Positions 1-8,126 of a stretch of 64,000 nt of DNA are shown here, piece by piece. Positions within the stretch are counted from its first letter, which is position 1. Each line of letters opens with the position of its first letter. Under the pieces are notes generated by a model, which searched no databases, was not told the origin of the DNA, and saw nothing but the letters and a program-made list of their open reading frames with translations. The stretch is from Litoreibacter ponti (GTDB lineage: Bacteria; Pseudomonadota; Alphaproteobacteria; Rhodobacterales; Rhodobacteraceae). The DNA is taken from contig NZ_QBKS01000001.1 of NCBI RefSeq assembly GCF_003054285.1, positions 2,294,001 through 2,358,000 on the forward strand, written 5' to 3'. A program made the translations under genes and the position numbers.

Positions 1-351
1 GATCGTCGCGATCAGAAACGCCTTCAGGTAGACGCCGCCCGGGCGGTCGTCTGCCTTGATCGGCCTTGCCGCGTTCAGCCAGCCGCGCATACCCAGCCAG
101 ATCAGCACCGCGGCACCAATCAGTTTGCCATAGAAAAACGCCTCCGGCACGGAGGCCAGCATCGCGGTGACCCCTGCTGCGGACAGCAACATGAACAGCG
201 TGGCCTGTGTCAGGATCGCCAGCACGCCCCAAAGCGCCTTTCGGAAACCAAGTGTCATGCCGTTCTGGATGCAATTGACCGCATTCGGGCCCGGTGTGGT
301 CACGAAGACCACCCAAAATAGCGCGAATATGACCCATCCTTCCCAACTCAT
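1..351 (-). CDS. LysE/RhtB family amino-acid exporter (3' end outside window)
   Basis: The start is an ATG at 349-351. The reading frame stays open to base 1, so only the first 117 residues are present; family members are usually about 200 residues. The N-terminus MSWEGWVIFALFWVVFVTTP is hydrophobic and is followed by GPNAV, giving the TPGPN signature of LysE/RhtB translocators in the first membrane helix. More hydrophobic segments follow near residues 40-60 and 75-90. These proteins export amino acids or homoserine-type compounds across the inner membrane; the substrate cannot be told here. The gene begins 3 bases after the stop of an XRE-cupin regulator on the same strand, so the two are probably co-transcribed and the regulator may control the exporter. 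Confidence 0.85.
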   Translation of the reverse strand, partial: MSWEGWVIFALFWVVFVTTPGPNAVNCIQNGMTLGFRKALWGVLAILTQATLFMLLSAAGVTAMLASVPEAFFYGKLIGAAVLIWLGMRGWLNAARPIKADDRPGGVYLKAFLIATI

Positions 352-354
352 GGC

Positions 355-927
355 TCAATACACCGGGGGCGCGATGACCCAGATCACGACCGCCGGGTCC
401 GGGTAGGGATTGCGCCAACGATACGCCTCGCCACGTATGCGAAAGCTGTCACCGCGGGTCAGGCGATGCCAAACGCCGCCGATCTCGATATCGAGCTTGC
501 CCGAAGTGACGTACCCGACCTCTTGCGTGGGCCGTGCGTTGGGCTCATCCAGCGACGCGCCGGGCTCGAAAGTGGAATGCACCACCTCGAAATCATCGGT
601 CAGATCAGGGGACAGAAGCTCCTCCACCAGCCCCGCGGCGCGTGAGCCTATGGGACGGCGGGCGCCAGCGCGCACGATGAAGCCCTGCTCAGACGCCTCG
701 GCGGCCTCCTGGCGGAACAGGCTCGAGACCGACACATCAAGCGCGCGCGCAAAATGGCGCAGGTCGGTGATGGAAGGCTCCGAGATGTTGCGCTCCACCT
801 GGCTGATCCACCCCACGGAACGATTGAGCGCGTCGGCCAAGGCCGCCAACGTCAGGCCGCGCGCCTTGCGCAGCGCGCGCAGGTCCGCACCAAGTGTATT
901 CGTGGTCTCGGGTCGGGTGTGGCGCAC
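355..927 (-). CDS. XRE family transcriptional regulator with C-terminal cupin domain
   Basis: A 190-residue protein with a helix-turn-helix of the XRE type at about residues 12-68 (LRALRKARGLTLAALADAL, then SVGWISQVER) and a cupin beta-barrel at about residues 110-185 (TQEVGYVTSGKLDIEIGG, RGDSFRI). This HTH plus cupin layout is common in regulators such as PuuR, which sense small molecules, often amines or amino acids. The start used is a GTG at 925-927 without a strong ribosome site, so the true N-terminus may differ by a few residues. It lies 3 bases upstream of a LysE-type exporter on the same strand, which suggests control of that exporter and of itself. Confidence 0.85.
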   Translation of the reverse strand: MRHTRPETTNTLGADLRALRKARGLTLAALADALNRSVGWISQVERNISEPSITDLRHFARALDVSVSSLFRQEAAEASEQGFIVRAGARRPIGSRAAGLVEELLSPDLTDDFEVVHSTFEPGASLDEPNARPTQEVGYVTSGKLDIEIGGVWHRLTRGDSFRIRGEAYRWRNPYPDPAVVIWVIAPPVY

Positions 928-970
928 TGGACGGCTTGGCCTCGTGAAAAATTCATCCTATTTTTCATGC

Positions 971-1016
971 GTGCCAGAAAATACACGAGTCGTGCAAGGG
1001 TTTTTACGTGTGCCAG
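971..1016. promoter_or_regulatory. Candidate operator/promoter region of the XRE-cupin regulator
   Basis: Upstream of the regulator start there is a perfect palindrome CACGA-G-TCGTG at 984-994. It is flanked by two direct copies of GTGCCAG at 971-977 and 1010-1016, with A/T tracts between them. The arrangement resembles a binding site for an autoregulating HTH protein. No promoter was measured and the -10/-35 boxes are not clear. Confidence 0.35.
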
Positions 1017-1043
1017 CCTTATGGGAGAGGCGGCCTATGACAC

Positions 1044-1502
1044 CTAGGCCGCGTTCGCAAAGACGCCTTTCAAGATCGCTTGCAACGCATCCGCATCCTC
1101 TTGCGTAAACGCATCAGGCTGGTCACTGTCGATGTCAAACACCCCAAGCAGCGCGCCTTCGCCATTCCACACCGGCAGCACCAGTTCCGATTTGGTTGAG
1201 CTGGCGCAAGCGATATGGCCCGGAAACGCATCGACATCGGGAACTAACTGCGCCTCGCCGGTTCGCGCAGCCGCGCCGCACACCCCGCGCGAGAACGGGA
1301 TCACGAGGCATCCATGGCCGCCCTGATAAGGGCCGATCTTCAACATCTCCGGCCCAACAACGCGGTAAAATCCGGTCCAATCAAACCGGGCGTCCGCGTG
1401 GTGCACTTCGCACGCGACCGTTGCCATCAAGGCGACTGCGTCCGTCTCACCCTCTGTCAGGGCTGCGATGGTTTTGGCAAGCGTTGCGTAATCGACGCTC
1501 AT
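1044..1502 (-). CDS. msrC: Free methionine-(R)-sulfoxide reductase (GAF domain)
   Basis: A 152-residue single GAF-domain protein. It has the three cysteines that define the fRMsr family: C65 in GGHGCLVIPF, C75 in SRGVCGAAA and C99 in FPGHIACASSTKSE. The PDVDAFPGHIAC stretch is a family hallmark. These enzymes reduce free L-methionine-R-sulfoxide in the cytosol, using thioredoxin for turnover. Length matches the family (about 150-165). The ATG start at 1500-1502 overlaps the stop of the upstream thiolase by four bases (ATGA), so the two are likely translationally coupled, although there is no obvious biochemical link between them. Confidence 0.9.
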   Translation of the reverse strand: MSVDYATLAKTIAALTEGETDAVALMATVACEVHHADARFDWTGFYRVVGPEMLKIGPYQGGHGCLVIPFSRGVCGAAARTGEAQLVPDVDAFPGHIACASSTKSELVLPVWNGEGALLGVFDIDSDQPDAFTQEDADALQAILKGVFANAA

Positions 1503-2665
1503 ACCCGCTCCAACGCGATCGCAGTGCCCTCGCCACCGCCGATGCAGATTGCCGCCACGCCACGCTTCAGGCCGCGGGTCTCCAGCGCATTGAGCAGCGT
1601 GACCATAATCCGCGCGCCCGACGCGCCGATGGGGTGGCCAAGCGCGCAGGCACCGCCGTTGACGTTCACGACGTCCCGGTCGAGCCCAATTTCATGCATG
1701 AACGCCATGGGAACCACGGCGAACGCCTCGTTCACCTCCCACAGGTCGACGTCTTCCTTGGACCATCCGAGCCGGTCGAGCAGCTTTTGCGCCGCGGGAA
1801 CCGGTGCCGTGGTGAACAACCCCGGTGCCTGCGCATGGCTTGCGTGACCGAGAATGCGCGCGCGCGGGGTCAGGCCATGTTCCCCGACCGCGGCCTCAGA
1901 CGCCAGCACCAACGCCGCTGCCCCATCGGAGATCGAGGAGGAGTTGGCGGCCGTCACTGTACCCCCATCCCGGAAAGCGGGCTTGAGGTGCGGAATCTTC
2001 TCCGGACGCGCCTTTCCCGGCTGCTCGTCCTCGGTGACGGTGACACTTGTGCGCCCCCGTACTTCGACGGACGCGATCTCGGCCGCAAAAGCTCCGGTCC
2101 GCTGCGCCTCGAGCGCATTCGACAGTGAACGCAGCGCATAATCATCCTGCGCCTCGCGGGTGAACTGGAAGGATTCGGCACAATCCTCGGCGAAGGTGCC
2201 CATCAGGCGGCCTTTGTCATAGGCGTCTTCCAGCCCGTCGAGAAACATCGAATCCTGCACATTCTGGTGCCCGATCCGCGCCCCGCCGCGCATCTTCGGC
2301 AGCAGGTAGGGCGCGTTTGTCATGCTCTCCATCCCGCCTGCGACCATCGTTTGGGCGTGACCCAGCGAGAGCTGGTCGAAGGCCATCATCGCCGCCTTCA
2401 TGCCGGACCCGCACATCTTGTTGAGCGTCGTGGCAGGCACCTCTTCGCCCAAGCCCGCCGCGAAGCCAGCCTGACGGGCCGGCGCCTGACCTTGGCCTGC
2501 AGGCAACACGCAGCCCATCAAAAGCTCATCCACCGTCTTAAGATTTGCTTGCTCCAACGCCGCCTTGATCGCAACGCCCCCAAGGCTGGGGGCATCGACG
2601 GCCGCGAAATCGCCCTGAAATCCCGCCATCGGGGTGCGGCTGGCGCCGACGATTAATACCGACAT
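1499..2665 (-). CDS. Acetyl-CoA acetyltransferase / thiolase
   Basis: A 388-residue thiolase of usual family length. The acyl-accepting cysteine is C85 in LNKMCGSGM, the histidine is H344 in ACALGHPIGASG, and the second catalytic cysteine is C374 in CIGGGEG. This is the biosynthetic or degradative thiolase fold (PhaA/AtoB type), which condenses two acetyl-CoA or cleaves acetoacetyl-CoA in the cytosol. No phaB or beta-oxidation partner is adjacent, so the pathway cannot be fixed: polyhydroxybutyrate, ketone use and fatty-acid breakdown are all possible. It is followed with a 4-base overlap by the methionine sulfoxide reductase gene. Confidence 0.88.
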   Translation of the reverse strand: MSVLIVGASRTPMAGFQGDFAAVDAPSLGGVAIKAALEQANLKTVDELLMGCVLPAGQGQAPARQAGFAAGLGEEVPATTLNKMCGSGMKAAMMAFDQLSLGHAQTMVAGGMESMTNAPYLLPKMRGGARIGHQNVQDSMFLDGLEDAYDKGRLMGTFAEDCAESFQFTREAQDDYALRSLSNALEAQRTGAFAAEIASVEVRGRTSVTVTEDEQPGKARPEKIPHLKPAFRDGGTVTAANSSSISDGAAALVLASEAAVGEHGLTPRARILGHASHAQAPGLFTTAPVPAAQKLLDRLGWSKEDVDLWEVNEAFAVVPMAFMHEIGLDRDVVNVNGGACALGHPIGASGARIMVTLLNALETRGLKRGVAAICIGGGEGTAIALERV

Positions 2666-2763
2666 TTTGAATTACCTTTTGCGTGGATCAGTTGGGACCT
2701 GAATACCGGATGGTAACCTTTGAGGTCTACTCCCTTCGGCAATCATTGCCAGGAGTAGCCAAT

Positions 2764-3114
2764 ATGTTGAGTGCGCGGAAAGACGGAAGTGTTCTTATCC
2801 TTGAGGTCGACGAAAACCGGATCGATGCAGCCAGTGCGATCCACCTGAAAGATGAATTCCGTGCAGCCGTTGCGGACCATGACGGTCGCGTCGTGATGGA
2901 CCTGCGCTCGGTCAATTTCATGGACAGTAGCGGGCTCGGCGCGATGGTCGCGGCTCTGAAGCTTCTGGGCGGTCGCAAGCTGGAGCTGTGCACGCTGACG
3001 CCCACGGTGGACAAGGTTTTCAAGCTCACCCGGATGGATAAGGTGTTCATGCTGCATACCGATATGGCGACCGCTTTGTCCCATGACGGCTCGAAAGGGC
3101 AGGATGCAGCGTGA
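2764..3114 (+). CDS. STAS-domain anti-sigma factor antagonist
   Basis: The frame is open from 2683, but an AGGAG at 2751-2755 sits 8 bases before the ATG at 2764, which gives a 116-residue protein of normal STAS length. The segment VVMDLRSVNFMDSSGLGAM holds the DSSGLG signature; one of its serines is the phosphorylation site in SpoIIAA/RsbV proteins. Such proteins bind an anti-sigma kinase when unphosphorylated. The stop overlaps the start of an RsbW-like gene (GTGA), so the pair forms a partner-switching module. The cognate sigma factor and PP2C phosphatase are not in the window. Confidence 0.85.
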   Translation: MLSARKDGSVLILEVDENRIDAASAIHLKDEFRAAVADHDGRVVMDLRSVNFMDSSGLGAMVAALKLLGGRKLELCTLTPTVDKVFKLTRMDKVFMLHTDMATALSHDGSKGQDAA

Positions 3115-3620
3115 GCAACGTCGCCCGGTATTCCTTCATGTCGTCTCCGCCGCGGCTCCATTTCGAGGAGTCGATCAACGCGGACCCGTTCGCAATCCGG
3201 GACACGATCATCGAGATCATGCGGTGCCTGCAGACTGAGTTTCCCGCCCAGTCTGAAGGTATTATCAGCACTGAGATCGTGCTGGCGGAGGTGATGAACA
3301 ACATCGCGGAACACAGCTATCAAGGGACAAATCTGGGGTCGCTGTCGATTTCCGTCCTGTGCACGGATGATATGATCTCGATCGAGACGCGCGATTATGG
3401 AATTCCAATGCCCGGCCTGACGCCACCAGAGCTGGATCAACCAGATCTGCCGGAGGAAATGAACGATCTGCCGGAGGGGGGATTCGGCTGGTTTTTCATC
3501 CGCTCCCTGTCATCGCACATGGAATATCGCCGCATCGGGTCTCAAAACATCTTTTGCGCCCAGATCCGCACGCGTGGAAAGAACGAGGGTGACGAGGACC
3601 CTGCGAATATCGCGTTCTGA
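3111..3620 (+). CDS. RsbW-like anti-sigma regulatory factor (HATPase)
   Basis: A 169-residue protein beginning with a GTG at 3111 that overlaps the STAS gene stop. It has a GHKL-type ATPase fold: the N-box LAEVMNNIAEHSY (about residues 59-71), the G1-like ETRDYGIPMP and a GGFGWFFIR stretch replacing the usual G2 box. In RsbW/SpoIIAB proteins this domain binds a sigma factor and phosphorylates the STAS partner. The target cannot be named from the sequence; in Rhodobacteraceae comparable pairs also act on biofilm or gene transfer agent control, but that is only an analogy. Confidence is high for the family and low for the role. Confidence 0.8.
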   Translation: MSNVARYSFMSSPPRLHFEESINADPFAIRDTIIEIMRCLQTEFPAQSEGIISTEIVLAEVMNNIAEHSYQGTNLGSLSISVLCTDDMISIETRDYGIPMPGLTPPELDQPDLPEEMNDLPEGGFGWFFIRSLSSHMEYRRIGSQNIFCAQIRTRGKNEGDEDPANIAF

Positions 3621-3644
3621 TCGCCATCCCAGTCATTGATTGTC

Positions 3645-3673
3645 GCCAGATTGGCAACACTCCATAATCTGGC
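3645..3673. other. Inverted repeat after the STAS/RsbW pair
   Basis: GCCAGATT at 3645-3652 pairs perfectly with AATCTGGC at 3666-3673 around a 13-base loop. It starts 25 bases after the RsbW-like stop codon. There is no T-run on either side, so it is not a classical intrinsic terminator; it may end or protect the transcript. The rest of 3621-3902 shows no other recognisable element apart from the ribosome site of the next gene. Confidence 0.35.
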
Positions 3674-3902
3674 CTCAAAAAGGTCGAAGCGATTTCACAA
3701 AGGCACCCACACACGGCCCCAGTCTGACACGATACAAGTCTCGTAGCTGCATGGCTTCACTCGGCGTCGCGTTAATCAGCCCCCACCCAGATGCGCGGCG
3801 TCGAGTCCAACTCCCCCAACATGTCAGACACTTATGCGCCCCATGGACAATCCTGGGTCTGCGCCTATCCTTTGCCGTGAAGGACAGGGAAGGGTTTCAT
3901 CC

Positions 3903-5483
3903 ATGCGCGATTTTCATCAGCCGGGCCGCTCGGCGGTCTTTGCCACGAATGGCATGTGCGCCACGTCAGATCCGCTGGCCGCGAAAGTTGCCGTGCAAAT
4001 TCTGGAGGCTGGCGGGAACGCCGTCGACGCCGCAATCGCCGGGGCCGTTTTGTTGGGGCTCTGCGAGCCTCAGATGACCGGGATCGGCGGAGATTGCTTT
4101 GTGCTGCTCGCCAAACCGGGTGAGGATGACATCATCGCGCTCAACGGCTCCGGCCGCGCGCCCGCTGGGTTATCTGCCGCCGAGATGCGCGACCGCGGGC
4201 TTGCGACCGTCCCGATCAGCACGTCTGACGCAGTCACGATACCCGGCGCGATCGACGCGTTTTGTAGGCTCAGCAAGGACCACGGCAAGATCGGCCTGAA
4301 GGCCACTCTCGCCCCGGCAATCCACTACATGGAGGCGGGCATCGCGGTCGGACCGCGCACCGCTTTCGATTGGGCCGAGGCCGAAGCGACTCCGCAAGGC
4401 GCCGCCAAGGATTTCTACTTGATCAATGGCAAAGCCCCCGGCGCAGGACAGGTCTTCCGCGCGCCCAAGCAAGCCGAGGTCCTGCGGCGCGTGGCGCAGC
4501 ACGGACGCGCGGGCTTCTACGAGGGCGAGGTGGCCGAGGACATGGTGGCATCGCTGCAAGCCGCTGGTGGATCGCACACGTTGGATGATTTCGCCGCAAC
4601 GGCATGCGATTACACCACGCCGATCGCCGGCACATACAAGGATCTGGAGTTGGTCGAGCATCCGCCCAATGGGCAAGGCGCGACGGCGATCTTGATGAAC
4701 AACATTCTGGCGCAGTTCGACCTGCCGTCGCTCAATCCTGTGGGCTCCGCGCGTGCGCATATCGAAGCGGAGGCCGCAAAACTTGCCTATGACACCCGCA
4801 ACCGCTTCCTGTCGGATGCGGACCACATGACGCGGGTCGACCATATGCTGTCTATGGAGACCGCCAAAGAGCTTGCCGCCCTGATCGACCCGACCAAGGC
4901 GATGGCAAATCCGGTCAAACTGTCGGAGCAGGTGCACAAAGACACGATATACATCACCGTCGTCGACAAAGACCTGATGGCTGTGTCGCTGATCTATTCA
5001 ATCTTTCACAGCTTTGGCTCCGGCATCGCGTCGGACAAGTTCGGAATTCTGTTCCAGAACCGCGGTGCGGGCTTCACTTTGGAAGAGGGGCACCCGAACG
5101 AGGCGGCGGGCGGCAAACGCCCGATGCACACGATCATCCCCGGCATGCTGCGCAAAGACGGCGAAGTCATCATGCCGTTTGGGGTGATGGGCGGGGCATA
5201 CCAGCCCAACGGCCATGCGCGGTTTGTCACCAATCTGGTGGATTTCGGCAAGCATCCGCAGCAAGCGATCGACGCGCCACGCAGCTTCTCGGACGCGGGC
5301 GACATGAAGGTCGAGCGGGGTTATTCAGATCAGGTCCGCCAGGAACTTGCGGATATGGGGCATACCGTCTCAATCCCCGAGACGCCGATTGGCGGGGCAC
5401 AGGCGATCATGATCGACCGCGAAAACGGCACGCTTCAAGGCGCGTCAGACCCGCGCAAGGATGGCTGCGCGATTGGCTACTAG
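3903..5483 (+). CDS. Gamma-glutamyltransferase family protein
   Basis: The start chosen is the ATG at 3903, preceded by GGAAGGG at 3890-3896; an in-frame ATG at 3834 has no comparable site. The 526-residue product fits the Ntn-hydrolase GGT family, which self-cleaves into two chains and moves or hydrolyses the gamma-glutamyl group of glutathione and related compounds. The cleavage/catalytic threonine aligns with T348 in KDTIYITVVDKD, followed by SFGSGIAS and the PMHTIIPGM stretch. The GG-pair motif of canonical enzymes is not obvious (MPFGVMGGAYQP instead). No signal peptide is seen, so a cytosolic GGT-like hydrolase is likely. It ends 4 bases into the convergent hspQ gene. Confidence 0.85.
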   Translation: MRDFHQPGRSAVFATNGMCATSDPLAAKVAVQILEAGGNAVDAAIAGAVLLGLCEPQMTGIGGDCFVLLAKPGEDDIIALNGSGRAPAGLSAAEMRDRGLATVPISTSDAVTIPGAIDAFCRLSKDHGKIGLKATLAPAIHYMEAGIAVGPRTAFDWAEAEATPQGAAKDFYLINGKAPGAGQVFRAPKQAEVLRRVAQHGRAGFYEGEVAEDMVASLQAAGGSHTLDDFAATACDYTTPIAGTYKDLELVEHPPNGQGATAILMNNILAQFDLPSLNPVGSARAHIEAEAAKLAYDTRNRFLSDADHMTRVDHMLSMETAKELAALIDPTKAMANPVKLSEQVHKDTIYITVVDKDLMAVSLIYSIFHSFGSGIASDKFGILFQNRGAGFTLEEGHPNEAAGGKRPMHTIIPGMLRKDGEVIMPFGVMGGAYQPNGHARFVTNLVDFGKHPQQAIDAPRSFSDAGDMKVERGYSDQVRQELADMGHTVSIPETPIGGAQAIMIDRENGTLQGASDPRKDGCAIGY

Positions 5484-5809
5484 TTGAAGTCGAACTGAAG
5501 CGGATATTTGCCCCGACCGTCATAGTCGCCGAACATGGCGCCCAGGTCGGGGTGATCAACCGGCTCGCCGGTCATATCCGGCGTCAGGTTCTGCTCTGAC
5601 ACATAAGCCACATAGTAGCTCTCATCGTTTTCGGCGAGCAGGTGGTAGAACGGCTGATCCTTGCGAGGACGACTTTCGACAGGGATGTTGTCGTACCATT
5701 CCTCGGTATTTGAAAACTCTGGATCGACGTCAAAAATCACCCCTCGGAAGGGATGTTTCTTGTGCCGCACGATTTGGCCCAACGTGTATTTGGCCTGAGT
5801 TCTCAGCAT
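5480..5809 (-). CDS. hspQ: Heat shock protein HspQ
   Basis: The ATG at 5807-5809 gives 109 residues, close to the usual 105-110; the longer open frame upstream is not needed and lacks homology. The YTLGQIVRHKKHPFRGVIFD start, the paired tryptophan/tyrosine region EEWYDN and PFYHLLAENDE, and the YVSEQNL stretch match HspQ (hemimethylated-DNA-binding/YccV fold). HspQ is a specificity enhancer for the Lon protease and is heat induced in enterobacteria. Its start is 85 bases from the divergent AEC transporter start, so both promoters share that short gap. It is convergent with the gamma-glutamyltransferase gene, with a 4-base overlap. Confidence 0.85.
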   Translation of the reverse strand: MLRTQAKYTLGQIVRHKKHPFRGVIFDVDPEFSNTEEWYDNIPVESRPRKDQPFYHLLAENDESYYVAYVSEQNLTPDMTGEPVDHPDLGAMFGDYDGRGKYPLQFDFN

Positions 5810-5894
5810 TAGATTGCAACCTCTTATACCCGTAGATAGCGTCCCGGGCGGGGGTTTGTCCATCAATCCGCCGCCATTTTCAAGGAAACAGTCT

Positions 5895-6776
5895 GTGAAC
5901 TTAATTTTAACCGTCTTGGAAATCGTGGCTCCGGTATTCCTGCTCGCAGCCATCGGGTTCACGTGGGTCAAACTGGGATTTGACTACCGAATCGAGTTCG
6001 TCACACGGCTGGCGATGACCCTTTCAGTGCCCGCGCTGATCTTTGTGGCGTTGATGCAAACAGAGATCGCCCCGGACGCCCTGACGACTGTTTCATTGGC
6101 TGCCGTCGCGGCCTACGGGCTTGTAACCCTAGGGTGTTTCATCATCGTGAAACTGGGTCGAATGGAGCTGCGGACGTACCTTGCCCCATTGATTTTCGGC
6201 AACACGGGCAATCTCGGCCTGCCGCTTGCGCTGTTCGCCTTCGGGGACGAGGGGCTGGGCTATGCCGTCGTTATATTCGCGATCATGGCGATTTATTCTT
6301 TCACCTTTGGGGTCTGGCTGGTGTCGGGCGGCGGCTCGCTTTCCAAGGTGATCAAAGAGCCGTTGGTGGGCGCGACACTTCTCGGAGCGCTGTTCATGCT
6401 GGTGGACTGGCAAACACCGCGCTTCTTGACCAACACGATCGAGCTTGTCGGCCAGATGGCTATCCCCATGATGCTGATCACGCTGGGCGTCGCCGTGGCC
6501 CGCCTTAAACCGCGCTCTGTGTCCAAGGCGATCGTGACTTCTGTTTTGAAGGCCGCGCTTTGCATCGGGGCGGCATGGGCCGCAGGCGTGTGGTTCGCGT
6601 TGGACCCGGTGCCTTTCGCAGTGCTCGTCTTGCAGGTCGCGACCCCGGTCGCCGTGACCTCTTACCTTCTGGCCGTGAAATACGAGGCCGACGGCGACGC
6701 AGTCGCGGGGCTTGTCGTCGTCTCAACGCTGCTTTCGGTGCTCTATATCCCGCTCACATTGGCGTTTTTGGTCTGA
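5895..6776 (+). CDS. AEC family auxin-efflux-like transporter
   Basis: The GTG at 5895 follows AAGGAAA at 5882-5888 and opens directly into the first membrane helix (NLILTVLEIVAPVFLLAAIG), giving 293 residues; the upstream ATG at 5814 would add a non-membrane tail and overlap the hspQ leader. About ten hydrophobic segments run through the protein, and the GNTGNLGLPLALFAFGDEGL region is typical of AEC carriers, which are bile-acid/auxin-efflux superfamily secondary transporters in the inner membrane. Substrates in bacteria are often dicarboxylates such as malonate or malate; none can be inferred here. Confidence 0.85.
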   Translation: MNLILTVLEIVAPVFLLAAIGFTWVKLGFDYRIEFVTRLAMTLSVPALIFVALMQTEIAPDALTTVSLAAVAAYGLVTLGCFIIVKLGRMELRTYLAPLIFGNTGNLGLPLALFAFGDEGLGYAVVIFAIMAIYSFTFGVWLVSGGGSLSKVIKEPLVGATLLGALFMLVDWQTPRFLTNTIELVGQMAIPMMLITLGVAVARLKPRSVSKAIVTSVLKAALCIGAAWAAGVWFALDPVPFAVLVLQVATPVAVTSYLLAVKYEADGDAVAGLVVVSTLLSVLYIPLTLAFLV

Positions 6777-6864
6777 TCTCCGACCGCAGGGCGCTTTGCG
6801 CAGCGAGCTTTTTGCGCTAAGGTTGCCCAAAGAAAAAAGCCAATCAATCAGGCGAGCAGGTACC

Positions 6865-7449
6865 ATGAAAAAAGTCTTCACCGCTTTGGCGTTCGTTCTT
6901 CTTGTTGCCGCATGTGGCGGCGGAGGCAGTGCGCCACCGCGCAACCTCGACAATGCCTGCTCGATCGTCTCGCAGCGCGCCAATTGGCTGACCGAGATGA
7001 AGAAGGTCGAGCGCAAATGGGGTATCCCTGTGCATGTGCAGATGGCCACGATCCACCAAGAGAGCAAATTTGTGGGCGATGCCCGCACCCCGTTCCGCTA
7101 CGCCCTTGGCGTAATCCCGATGGGGCGTCAAAGCTCGGCCTTTGGGTATAGCCAAGCGCTGGACGGCACTTGGAAAGAATACCAGCAGGATCAGCGAAAA
7201 TTCAGCGCCAAGCGGGACCGCTTCCGCGATGCGGTCGATTTCATGGGCTGGTACATGCACCAAAGCAACGAGCGGCTGGGCATCTCGAAATACGACGCGC
7301 GCAATCAGTATCTGGCCTATCACGAGGGCCGCACCGGCTTTGCGCGCGGTTCATATAACCGCAAAAGCTGGCTGCTGCGGGTAAGCCAAGCGGTCGCGGA
7401 CCGCTCGGACATGTATCGCTACCAGCTGATCAGTTGTGGCAAGGCCTAG
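6865..7449 (+). CDS. Lytic transglycosylase-like (SLT fold) lipoprotein
   Basis: The ATG at 6865 opens a lipoprotein signal (MKKVFTALAFVLLVAAC, with lipobox VAAC and C17). The 194-residue product carries an SLT-type segment: MATIHQESKF holds the likely catalytic glutamate, FGYSQALDGTWKEYQ is the usual GxxQ-like region, and YLAYHEG is the third conserved block. Such enzymes cleave peptidoglycan glycan strands in the periplasm. The family seen here lacks the longer N-terminal superhelix of Slt70. It is convergent with lolA, the two stops overlapping by four bases. Confidence 0.78.
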   Translation: MKKVFTALAFVLLVAACGGGGSAPPRNLDNACSIVSQRANWLTEMKKVERKWGIPVHVQMATIHQESKFVGDARTPFRYALGVIPMGRQSSAFGYSQALDGTWKEYQQDQRKFSAKRDRFRDAVDFMGWYMHQSNERLGISKYDARNQYLAYHEGRTGFARGSYNRKSWLLRVSQAVADRSDMYRYQLISCGKA

Positions 7450-8045
7450 TCCAGGCCGCGCTTTCTGATCTCGTTCTGAATGCTGAAGGGCGCCGCACCG
7501 ATCTGGATGCCCTTTTTCAGATCACCCAAGATGACCGTGGTCTGCTGACCCGCATCATTGGTAATGACCCATTGGCGCAGCTGCACCGGATTGTCGGTGA
7601 ATTTCAGCTGAATATTGCCGTATTCCGGGTTTTTCGGGTCCTGCACCGTGACCGTCGTGGCCGTGCCATCGTCACTATGACCCACGACCATGTTCGACTT
7701 GGTGAAATCAACCTGACGCGCGAGGATCAGCTTCAACGGAGTCCGGGCCAGCGGGAACTGCTCTGGCGGCAGGTTCGACTTGGGGTCGAACACGGCAACC
7801 CGGTTGCTACCGGCGATGACCAGACTGTCGTCGGGCGCGGCGTAATCAAACCGCATCCGGTTCGGGCGCTTGATCAGAATGTCACCCGTGGTGACCGAGC
7901 CATCGGCGTTGATCTGCGTGAACTCCGCCTCTGCGGTCGAGAAGCTGTTGAGATACTTATTGATCGCGCCAAGCGAGATCTTGTCGGCCGCGGCCGGCAC
8001 CGCAAGAGCGAGCGACAGCACAGGGGCAAGGATCAGGTGTTTCAT
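7446..8045 (-). CDS. lolA: Outer-membrane lipoprotein carrier protein LolA
   Basis: Three ATG codons stand in a row (8051, 8048, 8045). GAGGG at 8053-8057 is best spaced for the one at 8045, giving 199 residues. The signal peptide MKHLILAPVLSLALAVPAAA is followed by the mature domain, which has the LolA features TAEAEFTQ, GDILIKRPNRMRFDY and a NPVQLRQWVITNDAGQQTTV stretch. LolA binds lipoproteins released by LolCDE and carries them across the periplasm to the outer membrane. It lies downstream of ftsK on the same strand with a likely terminator in between. The same ftsK-lolA order is common in alphaproteobacteria. Confidence 0.9.
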   Translation of the reverse strand: MKHLILAPVLSLALAVPAAADKISLGAINKYLNSFSTAEAEFTQINADGSVTTGDILIKRPNRMRFDYAAPDDSLVIAGSNRVAVFDPKSNLPPEQFPLARTPLKLILARQVDFTKSNMVVGHSDDGTATTVTVQDPKNPEYGNIQLKFTDNPVQLRQWVITNDAGQQTTVILGDLKKGIQIGAAPFSIQNEIRKRGLD

Positions 8046-8066
8046 CATCATACCCTCAAGATATGC

Positions 8067-8094
8067 AAAAGGCCGGGGGATTAAACCCACGGCC
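8067..8094 (-). terminator. Probable terminator between ftsK and lolA
   Basis: On the minus strand GGCCG-T-GGG and CCC-C-CGGCC (8071-8094) pair with one mismatch around a six-base loop, followed by TTTT (8070-8067). It lies 32 bases after the ftsK stop and just before lolA, so it could also let part of the transcript pass into lolA. Confidence 0.55.
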
Positions 8095-8126
8095 CTTCAC
8101 GTTACTGAAACATGGCGCAATGAAGC

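Noticed and set aside
990..1006. GCAAGGGTTTTT shared with a second copy near 62710
   Set aside because: A 12-base match with an A/T-rich end is not enough to call a repeat across 62 kb; the flanking bases differ.
1196..2128. 310-codon plus-strand frame opposite msrC and the thiolase
   Set aside because: It is the shadow of two well-supported genes with overlapping coupling; no ribosome site or motif was found.
3834..3902. Longer N-terminus for the gamma-glutamyltransferase from ATG 3834
   Set aside because: The extension has no signal or homology, whereas ATG 3903 has a strong ribosome site.
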